Below are positions 8,280 through 15,982 of a DNA stretch of 48,681 nt, piece by piece. The first letter of the stretch is position 1; each line of letters begins with the position of its first letter. The notes under the pieces were generated by a model. It had not been told where the DNA came from. It worked only from the letters and a program-made list of their open reading frames with translations, and made no database searches. Source of the stretch: JBJXDT01 sp046153505 (GTDB taxonomy: Bacteria; Pseudomonadota; Gammaproteobacteria; Burkholderiales; Methylophilaceae); the NCBI GenBank assembly GCA_046153505.1, contig JBJXDT010000090.1, forward strand, positions 1 to 48,681, written 5' to 3'. A program made the translations under genes and the position numbers.

Positions 8280-9653
8280 TCAATGGATATGAGGATGGCC
8301 AGCAGGCTTTACATTCGGGTCAATCGGTTGCGGGTCAAGCGTTGCTATGGTCATGTTATCTTTTACCAAATATTTCTTAGCGACCGCTTGAATTTGCTCT
8401 GAAGTTACAGCTTTGATTTTCTCGGGATAAGTTTTAAGCAAACGCCAGCTATATCCCATCGCTTCCAACTGCCCAATTTGCATACCTTGATAGAACATGG
8501 AGTCGCGTTGGTAAACGTCAGAAGCAATGACTGCCGCTTTCACGCGGTCTAACTCTTGTTGTGTCACACCGTCCGTTTTGATTTTCTCAAGCTGCGCGAG
8601 CAAGGCCGTTTCAAGCTCCGCCACCGTTTTACCTTCCGCAGGCGTGCCTACAAGCTCAAATAGGGCTTCACGCCCACGCGCCGTGCTGTCATAACCTGCA
8701 CCCACATCCACCGCCAACGAGGTTTCGCGCACTAGTTTTTGATTTAAACGGGCTGAATCATTGCCGCTGAGCACACTAGAAAGTACATCTAATGCATAAG
8801 GCTCCCATTCATCCTCAGGCTTGTCTTGCAATGTCGGCACATGAAAACCTATCTGCACATAGGGCAGCTTGCCTGGCGCTTTTACCACTGCGCGACGCTC
8901 ACCAATTTGCTGTGGCTCGTATTGTGGCTTGCGCTCTGGCAATTTGTGAGGCTTTAGAGGTCCAAAATACTGCTTCGCCAACTTCAACACATCTTGCGTT
9001 TTCACATCTCCAACGACCACTAAAGTCGCGTTATTGGGCGCATACCAATTGTTGTACCACTCACGCGCATCGGCCGCCGTCATGTTTTCCAAATCGTTCA
9101 TAAAGCCTACCACTGGCCGCGCATAAGGATGCGCACGAAACGCTGTTGCCATAAACTGCTCGTTAACTTTGGACTGGGGCTTGTCTTCTGTGCGCCAGCG
9201 GCGTTCTTCCATCACCACTTTGATTTCTTTAGAAAATTCCTCATCGGTAATTTGCAAGTTCGCCATGCGGTCGGACTCTAACTTGAATGCCAGCGGCAAA
9301 TTTGACTTCTCTAGCTGTTGAAAATAACAAGTGTAATCAGTCGAGGTAAAAGCGTTTTCCTTGCCGCCTGCCAGCGCAATAATGCGCGAAAACTGGCCAG
9401 CAGGGACTTTTTTTGTACCTTTAAACATCATATGCTCTAGCAAATGCGCCACGCCAGTTTTGCCATTTACTTCATCCAAACTGCCTGCGCGATACCACAC
9501 TTGCGAGACAACAACAGGTGAACGATGATCTTCCTGAACGATAACCTTTAAGCCGTTATTGAGTTTAAACTCTTGAATTTCTGCTGCAAGCGCATGCGAC
9601 AAAAAAATGTTTAGCACCAAAAATAGCGCTAATTTATAAAATGCTTGTCTCAA
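8280..9653 (-). CDS. M16 family zinc metallopeptidase, catalytic subunit
   Basis: This 457-residue secreted protease has a signal peptide (about residues 1-23, SHALAA). The inverted zinc motif is HLLEH at residues 70-74, with the distal glutamate in the EIKVVMEERRWRTED segment about 75 residues later. The substrate-binding R/Y motif lies in the C-terminal half. It pairs with the motif-less subunit downstream. The chosen start is TTG, with AGGGG seven bases before it; no suitable ATG precedes the signal peptide. The protein ends in a His-rich tail (GHPHIH). It is the first gene of the minus-strand run reaching to 4952. Confidence 0.92.
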   Translation of the reverse strand: MRQAFYKLALFLVLNIFLSHALAAEIQEFKLNNGLKVIVQEDHRSPVVVSQVWYRAGSLDEVNGKTGVAHLLEHMMFKGTKKVPAGQFSRIIALAGGKENAFTSTDYTCYFQQLEKSNLPLAFKLESDRMANLQITDEEFSKEIKVVMEERRWRTEDKPQSKVNEQFMATAFRAHPYARPVVGFMNDLENMTAADAREWYNNWYAPNNATLVVVGDVKTQDVLKLAKQYFGPLKPHKLPERKPQYEPQQIGERRAVVKAPGKLPYVQIGFHVPTLQDKPEDEWEPYALDVLSSVLSGNDSARLNQKLVRETSLAVDVGAGYDSTARGREALFELVGTPAEGKTVAELETALLAQLEKIKTDGVTQQELDRVKAAVIASDVYQRDSMFYQGMQIGQLEAMGYSWRLLKTYPEKIKAVTSEQIQAVAKKYLVKDNMTIATLDPQPIDPNVKPAGHPHIH

Positions 9654-9747
9654 GTAATGCCCCTAATTTTTCAAACTTACACTAATGACCCATTCTAATT
9701 TGCTTTAGTTCGTAGCGGCAAGGCAAGATTACGATTAAAATAAGCGA
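9654..9747. promoter_or_regulatory. Divergent promoter region, M16 operon / ftsY
   Basis: This 94-base gap must hold promoters for both directions. On the plus strand TAAAAT (9736-9741) is six bases before the ftsY ATG, which has no Shine-Dalgarno sequence; the -35 is weak. A segment at 9709-9732 with GCGGCAAGGCAAG resembles part of the possible dispersed repeat noted at 29508. No convincing minus-strand promoter is evident. Confidence 0.35.
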
Positions 9748-10761
9748 ATGTTTGATTTTTTTAAAAAGAAGCCTGCCGAAGAAGCCGTTAAAACTGCGGA
9801 AGTGTCTACTGCAGAAACCCCAGCAAAAAAGCCTGAAACCGCTGAGCAAAGCAAATCATGGTCTGAGCGCTTAAAAACAGGCCTTTCCAAAACCCGCAAT
9901 TTACTTGGCTCACAACTTGGTAACTTATTTGGCGGCGGAAAAATTGATACGGAAACCTACGAAGAGTTAGAGTCAATTTTACTCACCGCCGACATCGGAG
10001 TCGCTGCAACCCAAAAACTTTTAGATAACTTAAAAAAACGTGTTAAAAGCGAAAATCTTGAAGACACTTCTGTACTAAAAATTGCGCTTAAAACCGAACT
10101 TTTAGACGTTTTAAAGCCCTTAGAAGTGCCACTGCAAACCAATAACCATTTACCTTTCGTCATTATGCTTGTAGGTGTAAATGGTGCTGGTAAAACCACC
10201 ACTATCGGCAAACTTGCTAAACTTTTCCAATCTGAAGGTAAAAGCGTGCTGATTGCTGCTGGTGATACATTTAGAGCTGCAGCACGCGAACAATTGCAAG
10301 TATGGGGTGAGCGCAATAATGTACATGTGGTGGCAAGTGAAGGTGGTGACCCAGCTGCAGTGATTTTTGATGCGGTCAACTCTGCAGTTTCAAAAAAAAT
10401 CGATATTGTGATTGCTGACACTGCAGGCAGATTACCGACACAAATGCACTTGATGGATGAAATTGCAAAAGTAAAACGTGTCATCGCCAAAGCTGACGCA
10501 GGAGCTCCGCATGAGATTTTGTTGGTGTTAGATGCAAATACAGGGCAAAACGCTGTGAGCCAAGTAAAAGCGTTTGATGACGCACTCGACGTAACGGGCT
10601 TGGTGCTAACTAAGCTTGATGGCACCGCAAAAGGTGGTGTGATTGCCGCCATTGCTGAAGCGCGCCCAGTCCCCATCCGCTTCATTGGCATTGGCGAAGC
10701 GATTGATGATTTGCGGCCATTTAAAGCGGAAGATTTCGTAAATGCTTTGTTTGATGAATAA
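9748..10761 (+). CDS. ftsY: Signal recognition particle receptor FtsY
   Basis: FtsY is the membrane-associated GTPase that receives SRP-bound ribosomes and hands them to the Sec translocon. The 337-residue protein has a short acidic/lysine-rich N-terminal A region (residues 1-45), an N helical bundle, then the G domain: GVNGAGKTTTIGKL (P-loop), DTFRAAAREQL, DTAGR and TKLDG, closing with the GIGEAIDDLRPF segment. Length is shorter than in E. coli because the acidic A domain is reduced, as usual in beta-proteobacteria. It heads the classic ftsY-ftsE-ftsX-rpoH cluster. Confidence 0.97.
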   Translation: MFDFFKKKPAEEAVKTAEVSTAETPAKKPETAEQSKSWSERLKTGLSKTRNLLGSQLGNLFGGGKIDTETYEELESILLTADIGVAATQKLLDNLKKRVKSENLEDTSVLKIALKTELLDVLKPLEVPLQTNNHLPFVIMLVGVNGAGKTTTIGKLAKLFQSEGKSVLIAAGDTFRAAAREQLQVWGERNNVHVVASEGGDPAAVIFDAVNSAVSKKIDIVIADTAGRLPTQMHLMDEIAKVKRVIAKADAGAPHEILLVLDANTGQNAVSQVKAFDDALDVTGLVLTKLDGTAKGGVIAAIAEARPVPIRFIGIGEAIDDLRPFKAEDFVNALFDE

Positions 10762-10776
10762 GCCCGTCGAATAAAC

Positions 10777-10782
10777 TATAAT
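10777..10782 (+). promoter_or_regulatory. Candidate -10 box upstream of ftsE
   Basis: A perfect TATAAT lies in the ftsY-ftsE gap. A possible -35, TTGATG at 10751-10756, is 20 bases upstream, longer than ideal. Initiation would fall at about 10789, the ATG of a nine-codon ORF. Confidence 0.4.
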
Positions 10783-10788
10783 TGGCGC

Positions 10789-10818
10789 ATGAATACTTTC
10801 AACAACCTTACCAGATGA
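10789..10818 (+). CDS. Possible nine-codon leader ORF overlapping ftsE
   Basis: ATG at 10789 opens a nine-codon frame (MNTFNNLTR) ending in TGA at 10816-10818, which overlaps the ftsE ATG (10815-10817) in an ATGA junction. The ftsE start has no Shine-Dalgarno sequence of its own, so termination-reinitiation from this mini-ORF is a reasonable inference. There is no homology to call on; it may be chance. Confidence 0.35.
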   Translation: MNTFNNLTR

Positions 10819-11483
10819 TTACCTTTGACCAAGTAGTCAAGCGCTACCCAGGTAGCCACGAAGCGCTAACCAATGTAAGCTTTACCATTGAACAAGGCGA
10901 GCTTGTTTATATTACCGGCCATTCAGGCGCTGGCAAAAGCACGCTCCTTAAGCTCATGGCGACGATTGAGCGCCCTACCAGTGGGACCGTGCTTATTAAC
11001 AATCAAAACGTAAGCAAACTCAAAGAATCGACTTTACCTTTTATTCGCCGTAAATTTGGCTTGGTATTTCAAGACCATAAATTATTATATGACCGCAATT
11101 GTTATCACAATGTCGCGCTTCCATTGTCTATAAACGGTATTACTGGCGCTGAGGCAGGAAAACGCATTCGCGCCGCGCTTGACAAAGTTGGCTTACTTAA
11201 CAGAGAAAAGGCCATGCCTATTTCGCTTTCTGGCGGCGAGCAACAGCGGCTTGCCATTGCACGCGCGGTCGTCTCACGCCCTTCCGTATTGATTGCCGAT
11301 GAGCCAACTGGCAACTTAGATAAAAATTACGCAGAGGATATTCTTGCTTTGTTTAAAGCTTTTCAGCAAGTAGGTGTGACTGTAATCATCGCGACCCATG
11401 ACGCGCTCGGCAATGTCAACCAAAATAACAAGGTCATACACTTAAACCAAGGCAAGCTCATGAACGTAGAGACAATTGTATGA
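10815..11483 (+). CDS. ftsE: Cell division ATP-binding protein FtsE
   Basis: FtsE is the cytoplasmic ATPase of the FtsEX complex, which sits at the divisome and activates septal peptidoglycan hydrolases. With the ATG at 10815 the protein is 222 residues, the E. coli length, and opens with the family-typical MITFDQVVKRYPG. A longer frame from TTG 10782 would start on top of a TATAAT box and adds eleven unconserved residues. Motifs are Walker A GHSGAGKS, the Q-loop (VFQDHKLL), signature LSGGEQQR, Walker B VLIADEP and the H-loop (IATHD). ftsX follows with a 25-base gap. Confidence 0.96.
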   Translation: MITFDQVVKRYPGSHEALTNVSFTIEQGELVYITGHSGAGKSTLLKLMATIERPTSGTVLINNQNVSKLKESTLPFIRRKFGLVFQDHKLLYDRNCYHNVALPLSINGITGAEAGKRIRAALDKVGLLNREKAMPISLSGGEQQRLAIARAVVSRPSVLIADEPTGNLDKNYAEDILALFKAFQQVGVTVIIATHDALGNVNQNNKVIHLNQGKLMNVETIV

Positions 11484-11508
11484 GGAATGGGTGCATGAGG
11501 ACAGGCAT

Positions 11509-12414
11509 ATGAACCTTTGGCTCAAACAACATATACAAGCCTGCAAGCAAGTTTTAGCGCGCTTTTTGAGCAATAGCCTAAGCACTTTGTTAATTGCGTT
11601 AGCCATCGGCGTGACCTTAGCCTTGCCTGTTGTGCTCTACACCGTACTTGATAGCTTGAACGGCCTAGTTTCTGAAGTTAAAAAAGAATCTCACATCAGC
11701 ATGTTTTTGAAAAAAGACATCGGTGATGCCACAGTTGAAAGCATTCATAACGAACTGGATAAAAATGCTGAGATTAAGAGTGTACTTTATGTGCCTAAAG
11801 ACGAGGCCTTAAAACAACTCGCAGAGAGTAATGCGAACGAAGACGTCATTAATTCTTTAGAAGAAAACCCATTGCCAGACGCTTTTTTCATTGAGCCAAA
11901 ATCGCTAGATGCTGTAGCGGTGGATAGGCTGAAATACGCGCTTAGCCAAATAGATGGTGTTGAAGAAGTGATTGTGGATGGTGCATGGATTAAGCGTTTA
12001 AACTATTTGCTTTCACTTGGCAAAAAGGCCATGTTAATGTTGGCTGCACTGCTGGGGTTCGCGCTTTTTATCGTAATCGGCAACACTTTGCGTATGCAAA
12101 TTTTAACGCAGCGCGCAGAAATTGAGCTAAGTCAACTTATTGGCGCCACTAAAAGTTTTATTCGTCGGCCTTTTCTTTATTCTGGCGCACTCTATGGCTT
12201 ATTTGGCGGCCTTTTAGCCTTGGTGATTGCCTGTGCAGTCATCTACGCATTTAATCAATCAATTGCACTGCTAGCGGCAGAATACAAAAGTAACTTTAGT
12301 CTGCATTTTCCGAATGTCACAAGTGCTGTTGCCACCTGCCTGCTTTCCGTAAGTATTGGCCTCATTTCAGCTTATCTTGCAGTATCAAAATTGCTGTTTA
12401 AATCTATTAATTAA
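11509..12414 (+). CDS. ftsX: Cell division protein FtsX
   Basis: FtsX is the membrane half of FtsEX. The 301-residue protein has an N-terminal cytoplasmic stretch, transmembrane helix 1 (about residues 22-45), a periplasmic loop (about 46-165) that in the family contacts hydrolase activators, and three helices in the C-terminal FtsX/MacB-like domain. The ATG at 11509 is preceded by AGGACAGG; an upstream TTG frame that overlaps the ftsE stop adds only eleven residues and lacks a ribosome site. It is followed by the rpoH regulatory region; no terminator is visible between. Confidence 0.95.
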   Translation: MNLWLKQHIQACKQVLARFLSNSLSTLLIALAIGVTLALPVVLYTVLDSLNGLVSEVKKESHISMFLKKDIGDATVESIHNELDKNAEIKSVLYVPKDEALKQLAESNANEDVINSLEENPLPDAFFIEPKSLDAVAVDRLKYALSQIDGVEEVIVDGAWIKRLNYLLSLGKKAMLMLAALLGFALFIVIGNTLRMQILTQRAEIELSQLIGATKSFIRRPFLYSGALYGLFGGLLALVIACAVIYAFNQSIALLAAEYKSNFSLHFPNVTSAVATCLLSVSIGLISAYLAVSKLLFKSIN

Positions 12415-12439
12415 AAGGTATTTGCAACTTTTTTTGACA

Positions 12440-12466
12440 CTAGCACTCTCAAGCATTGAGTGCTAA
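12440..12466 (+). promoter_or_regulatory. CIRCE operator (HrcA binding site) upstream of rpoH
   Basis: CTAGCACTC (12440-12448), nine bases, then GAGTGCTAA (12458-12466) differ from the consensus TTAGCACTC-N9-GAGTGCTAA at only the first base. HrcA is the heat-sensitive repressor that binds CIRCE. The element is 32 bases before the preferred rpoH start and overlaps the likely -10 box, so HrcA binding would block transcription. Confidence 0.9.
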
Positions 12467-12469
12467 AAT
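12461..12469 (+). promoter_or_regulatory. Extended -10 promoter of rpoH
   Basis: TGCTAAAAT is an extended -10 element embedded in the right CIRCE arm. TTGACA at 12434-12439 touches the left arm but is 24 bases from this -10, too far for a normal spacer. Initiation near 12476 would leave a leader of about 23 bases carrying the AAAAAGGAG ribosome site. Confidence 0.5.
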
Positions 12470-12498
12470 TATATTCATACTTAAAAAGGAGCTATGCC

Positions 12499-13347
12499 AT
12501 TAACGCTTTAACACTACCGTCAATATCGTCGCTTGATAGCTATGACCAGTACATGCGCGCGATTAAGGCTTTCCCAGTATTAACGGCTGAGGAAGAGCAT
12601 GCCTATGCGACTCGGCTGAAGAAGTTCAATGATTTAGAAGCTGCGCAAAAATTAATCGTTTCGCATCTAAGATTAGTCGCGAGTATTGCGCGCGGCTATA
12701 CTGGCTATGGTTTGCCACAAGCTGATTTGATTCAAGAAGGCAACATTGGCCTGATGAAAGCGGTAAAGCGCTTTGACCCAGACCGTGGCGTGCGCTTGGT
12801 ATCATTTGCGATGCATTGGATTAAAGCTGAGATGCATGAATATATAGTGCGCAACTGGCGTTTGGTAAAAACGGCTACGACTAAAGCGCAACGTAAGTTA
12901 TTTTTTAATTTGCGTAGCATGAAAAAAGGCTTTGATACGCTGAATCCTGAGCAAGTAAATGAAATCGCGCGCGAGTTGAAGGTGAAACCAGAAGAAGTGA
13001 TGGAGATGGAATATCGCTTAAATGGGCAAGAAATCTCGCTGGACGCACAATTGGACGATGATGGCGAAGATAGCTTTAGCCCGATCGCTTATTTGGAAGC
13101 GGAGACGCCAGAGCCTTCAGAGTTTTTAGCGAATCAACAAAGTGAAAAATTACAGGCGATAGGTTTGAGCAAAGCACTTGAAAGCTTGGATGAACGCAGC
13201 CGCCGTGTGCTAGAAGCACGTTGGCTAAACGAAAATGCTAGCAGTACATTGCATGATTTGGCTGATGAGTTTGGTGTATCGGCCGAGCGTATTCGTCAAA
13301 TTGAGCAAAAAGCAATGCAGAAAATTAAATTGCAACTTTCTGCTTAA
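12499..13347 (+). CDS. rpoH: RNA polymerase sigma-32 factor (heat shock)
   Basis: Sigma-32 directs RNA polymerase to heat-shock promoters. The protein carries region 1.2/2 (SHLRLVASIARGY, LPQADLIQEGNIGLMKAVKRFDP), the RpoH box (QRKLFFNLR), and region 4 with a C-terminal helix-turn-helix (VSAERIRQIEQKAMQKI). The start is abnormal. The frame has no ATG near its beginning. GTG at 12460 lies inside the CIRCE arm and lacks a ribosome site. AAAAAGGAG at 12483-12491 points to ATT at 12499 (seven-base spacing), giving a 282-residue protein, close to E. coli's 284. An ATG at 12494 is in another frame and stops after five codons. A one-base deletion or sequencing error after that ATG is the main alternative. 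Confidence 0.93.
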   Translation: MNALTLPSISSLDSYDQYMRAIKAFPVLTAEEEHAYATRLKKFNDLEAAQKLIVSHLRLVASIARGYTGYGLPQADLIQEGNIGLMKAVKRFDPDRGVRLVSFAMHWIKAEMHEYIVRNWRLVKTATTKAQRKLFFNLRSMKKGFDTLNPEQVNEIARELKVKPEEVMEMEYRLNGQEISLDAQLDDDGEDSFSPIAYLEAETPEPSEFLANQQSEKLQAIGLSKALESLDERSRRVLEARWLNENASSTLHDLADEFGVSAERIRQIEQKAMQKIKLQLSA

Positions 13348-13361
13348 AACCAACGTATATT

Positions 13362-13397
13362 AAAAAAGCCGTACATATTACTATGTGCGGCTTTTTT
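13362..13397. terminator. Bidirectional terminator between rpoH and dynamin-like gene
   Basis: GCCGTACATA (13368-13377) pairs with TATGTGCGGC (13382-13391), with one G-T pair and a four-base loop. It is flanked by an A-run and a T-run, so it can work for the convergent genes on both strands. Confidence 0.88.
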
Positions 13398-13411
13398 CTT
13401 GTATACGCGAG

Positions 13412-15370
13412 TTAAGCGGCTTTTACAGCAGTTTCGTTTTCAAATGCCAAGGCATTACCCATGTGTTGACGCAAGACTTGCAAATCGTCCATTTGTGTTC
13501 GAATACTTTTCTCGATATTTTCGAGCTCCAAAATTCTGTCTTCTAAAGTATCAGTCGCCTTGTAAATGCGCTTAATGCTCTCTAAGCGGCGACGTAACTG
13601 CAATTGATGTTCTCGCACTTGCGATTCCATTGGCGCAATCACTGCTTTTAACCAGTTTTCCACATCACGGTTAGCTACCTCGTAAACATGAATCACACGA
13701 CTCGCCAAAGTCTCAAAGAACTTGGTTGTTAAGGTCATTTTTTCATTGGCAATCATATTTAATGCTGTGTTGAACTGCTCTTTATAAGCGCGCTCAAGTT
13801 TCGCGAGCTCCTTTTGATAGCGCAATGTTGAAAACGCTGGCGGTTCAGATTTACGTAAACCATGCTCTTTGCTGAACTTATCATACATCACGTCCATCAT
13901 TTTCTTAATTTCATCAATTTGCGCATCCGATGACACTAAACGCCCTTTTAACTCTTCAAAAAAGCCATCCATCGCTTCGCGAATAGTCTTGGTAAAGCTT
14001 GCAGAAACCATCGTTTCACGCGTTGTGTGTACTTTAAGTTTTAGCGCTTCCATACCCAATAAGGTAAACAATTTATTGGTTTGTTGCGAGAATACGCTGC
14101 GTAAAGCCTGAAAACGCTGCAAGCCTTTTTCAAAATTTTCCTTATCCACTTTGACCTTGTTCATCATGTGTTCTACCACATCTTCGTTTTTGCCCCGTAA
14201 TCCACGCAACTCTTCAAGTTGCTCGACTACGCCTGAAACACGTGACTCCAAAATTAAGTTTGAATTTTTAATCAAATCCTCAATCTCGTTTTTAGTATTG
14301 TCGCGCACAATTTCTTTTTTCGAAGGAATTAGTTCGTCAGACAAAGCCTTTTCAAGCGCTGGCAAACGACTTTGCGCTAGCAATTCGTCATCGCTATTCA
14401 CTTTGGCCAACAAGCCTTTTTGCGCAGATGTAGGGAAAATATGCTGGGGATCTAATCCTAACAACTCACCTGTCGTTTTAACTTGCTTAGCAATTTCTTT
14501 TTCGATTTCTTTTTCAGTTTTTAGCTCATCCCACAAGCCATCAATTTTATTCAGCACCGCCATGCGGCCTTTTTGTTTCCAGCGCGTGCCACTAATATAT
14601 TGGCGCCAAACGTCAATTTCTGATTTTGTCACGCCAGTATCAGCTGCCAAAATAAACAACACTGCATGGGCGTTAGGTAGCATGTTTAATGTGAGTTCTG
14701 GTTCTGTACCTATCGCATTCAAACCAGGTGTATCTAAAATAACTAAGCCTTGCTCAAGCAATGGGTGCGGGAAGTTAATCACAGCATAACGCCAGCTTGG
14801 GATGTCAATCGTGCCGTCTTTATTAATGCTCATGGCATCATCACTACTATTCGGGTCGAACAAGCCATATTTTTCGGCTTCTTCCAATGTCACACGTTTA
14901 GTACTACTGACTTCTTTAAACGCATTCACCATGCTATCACTAGAGTTAACGTCAAATTCCACTACTTTCCATTCTTCAGGGTAGCGTTTGTATTCGGTAG
15001 TTGTCGCATCCATCGCGCGCGTGTCAATTGGCAATAACTGCAAGGAGCTTGGCTTTGCAGGGTCGTAAAGCAACTCAGTTGGGCACATGGTCGTGCGGCC
15101 GGCGCTAGATGGGAGTAAACGTTGTCCGTATCCTGCAAAGAAAATGGCATTAATTAGCTCTGATTTGCCGCGTGAAAACTCTGCCACAAATGCAACATTG
15201 AGTTTATCTTCACGCAAGCGCTCCAACAAATTGCTAATACGCTGATCAATTTGAGCGTCATTCAGTTCTTGCTCATTTAACCAACTACGATAATCGCAAA
15301 TTGTGTCAACTAACGCCTTTCTCCATTCGGAATAGGCCGCAAACTGATCTGCTAAATTGGTATCTGCCAT
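13412..15370 (-). CDS. Dynamin-family GTPase
   Basis: This 652-residue protein has an N-terminal dynamin-type GTPase domain. G1 is AEFSRGKSELINAI near residues 62-75, G2 threonine lies in GRTTMCPTE, G3 is DTPGLNAIG and G4 is NKIDG. The first glycine of the usual GxxxxGKS loop is replaced by alanine. The C-terminal half (about 330-640) is long, charged and helical with coiled-coil stretches, and I see no clear transmembrane helix. Bacterial dynamin-like proteins remodel or guard membranes; some act in phage defence. The role here is unknown. It is monocistronic, convergent with rpoH, and driven by its own promoter with a palindrome in the spacer. Confidence 0.9.
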   Translation of the reverse strand: MADTNLADQFAAYSEWRKALVDTICDYRSWLNEQELNDAQIDQRISNLLERLREDKLNVAFVAEFSRGKSELINAIFFAGYGQRLLPSSAGRTTMCPTELLYDPAKPSSLQLLPIDTRAMDATTTEYKRYPEEWKVVEFDVNSSDSMVNAFKEVSSTKRVTLEEAEKYGLFDPNSSDDAMSINKDGTIDIPSWRYAVINFPHPLLEQGLVILDTPGLNAIGTEPELTLNMLPNAHAVLFILAADTGVTKSEIDVWRQYISGTRWKQKGRMAVLNKIDGLWDELKTEKEIEKEIAKQVKTTGELLGLDPQHIFPTSAQKGLLAKVNSDDELLAQSRLPALEKALSDELIPSKKEIVRDNTKNEIEDLIKNSNLILESRVSGVVEQLEELRGLRGKNEDVVEHMMNKVKVDKENFEKGLQRFQALRSVFSQQTNKLFTLLGMEALKLKVHTTRETMVSASFTKTIREAMDGFFEELKGRLVSSDAQIDEIKKMMDVMYDKFSKEHGLRKSEPPAFSTLRYQKELAKLERAYKEQFNTALNMIANEKMTLTTKFFETLASRVIHVYEVANRDVENWLKAVIAPMESQVREHQLQLRRRLESIKRIYKATDTLEDRILELENIEKSIRTQMDDLQVLRQHMGNALAFENETAVKAA

Positions 15371-15394
15371 TCAAAATCCTTAAATTTGGCTACT

Positions 15395-15424
15395 TTTATA
15401 GTAGATACACTGTATCACGCGCAA
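15395..15424 (-). promoter_or_regulatory. Promoter of the dynamin-like gene
   Basis: On the minus strand TTGCGC (15424-15419) and TATAAA (15400-15395) are separated by 18 bases, about 25 bases before the start codon. The spacer contains a palindrome. The rest of the 15371-15610 gap is AT-rich, and no strong plus-strand promoter for the DUF971 gene stands out. Confidence 0.5.
15404..15416. promoter_or_regulatory. Palindrome GATACACTGTATC, candidate repressor operator
   Basis: A perfect 6-base dyad (GATACA / TGTATC) around one central base sits between the -35 and -10 boxes of the dynamin-like gene. That location is typical of a repressor operator. The cognate regulator is unknown; none is encoded next to it. 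Confidence 0.45.
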
Positions 15425-15610
15425 TAAAAAATTCAACTAAATCAGCAACATCAGTGTGTATATTTAATTTAAATTCTGACAAAAGGTGGTATTTCTACGA
15501 CAAACGGTTAAATCTGGCATCCATTTATTGCAAAATTCACTAATCAAGCCTAAATCTATTAGCTTATAGCCATGTCTGCTATCATTCACCTTTATTTATT
15601 TGCGATTTTT

Positions 15611-15982
15611 ATGAGCAGTCTCAATCCCAGCACTCCGCGCCCTATCGATATTAAGCTGCATCAAGCTTCTAAGTTGCTAGAAGTCAAGTTTGATAACAAT
15701 ACCGAGTGTATGCTTTCTTGCGAGTTTCTGCGTGTCTATTCGCCCTCTGCAGAAGTGCGTGGCCATGGCGCGGGGCAAGAGACGCTGCAAATTGGCAAAG
15801 AAGATATCAATATTACCGCCATCGAACCAGTTGGTAATTACGCGGTCAAGCTTACCTTTACAGATGGCCACGATACTGGACTTTATTCTTGGGATTATTT
15901 GTATTACTTAGGCGAAAATTACGAAGGACTTTGGTTGGAATATATTGGCAAACTTGATGCAGCAGGGCATAAAAGAAAATGA
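15611..15982 (+). CDS. DUF971 (GBBH-like N-terminal) protein
   Basis: This 123-residue protein is a single DUF971 domain, related to the N-terminal domain of gamma-butyrobetaine hydroxylase. Typical features are the opening PIDIKLHQASKLLEV, the C-x(3)-C-type LSCEFLRVYSPSAEVRGHG segment, and the ending TGLYSWDYLYYLG. Function is not established; a role in metal or cofactor handling has been suggested for the fold. An upstream ATG at 15572 would add 13 hydrophobic residues that the family lacks, so 15611 is preferred, though neither has a clear ribosome site. The stop overlaps the ubiE ATG by four bases, linking it to ubiquinone synthesis. Confidence 0.85.
   Translation: MSSLNPSTPRPIDIKLHQASKLLEVKFDNNTECMLSCEFLRVYSPSAEVRGHGAGQETLQIGKEDINITAIEPVGNYAVKLTFTDGHDTGLYSWDYLYYLGENYEGLWLEYIGKLDAAGHKRK

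Noticed and set aside
9957..10691. Long open frame (244 codons) on the minus strand
   Set aside because: It lies entirely antisense to ftsY, has Ser/Ala/Thr-rich composition typical of a codon-bias shadow, and no recognisable domain.
10782..10814. TTG start extending ftsE by eleven codons
   Set aside because: The TTG overlaps the TATAAT box, and the added residues are not family-like; ATG 10815 gives the exact usual length.
14151..14789. Open frame of 212 codons on the plus strand
   Set aside because: Antisense to the dynamin-like GTPase gene; low-complexity Ser/Phe-rich translation without any motif.
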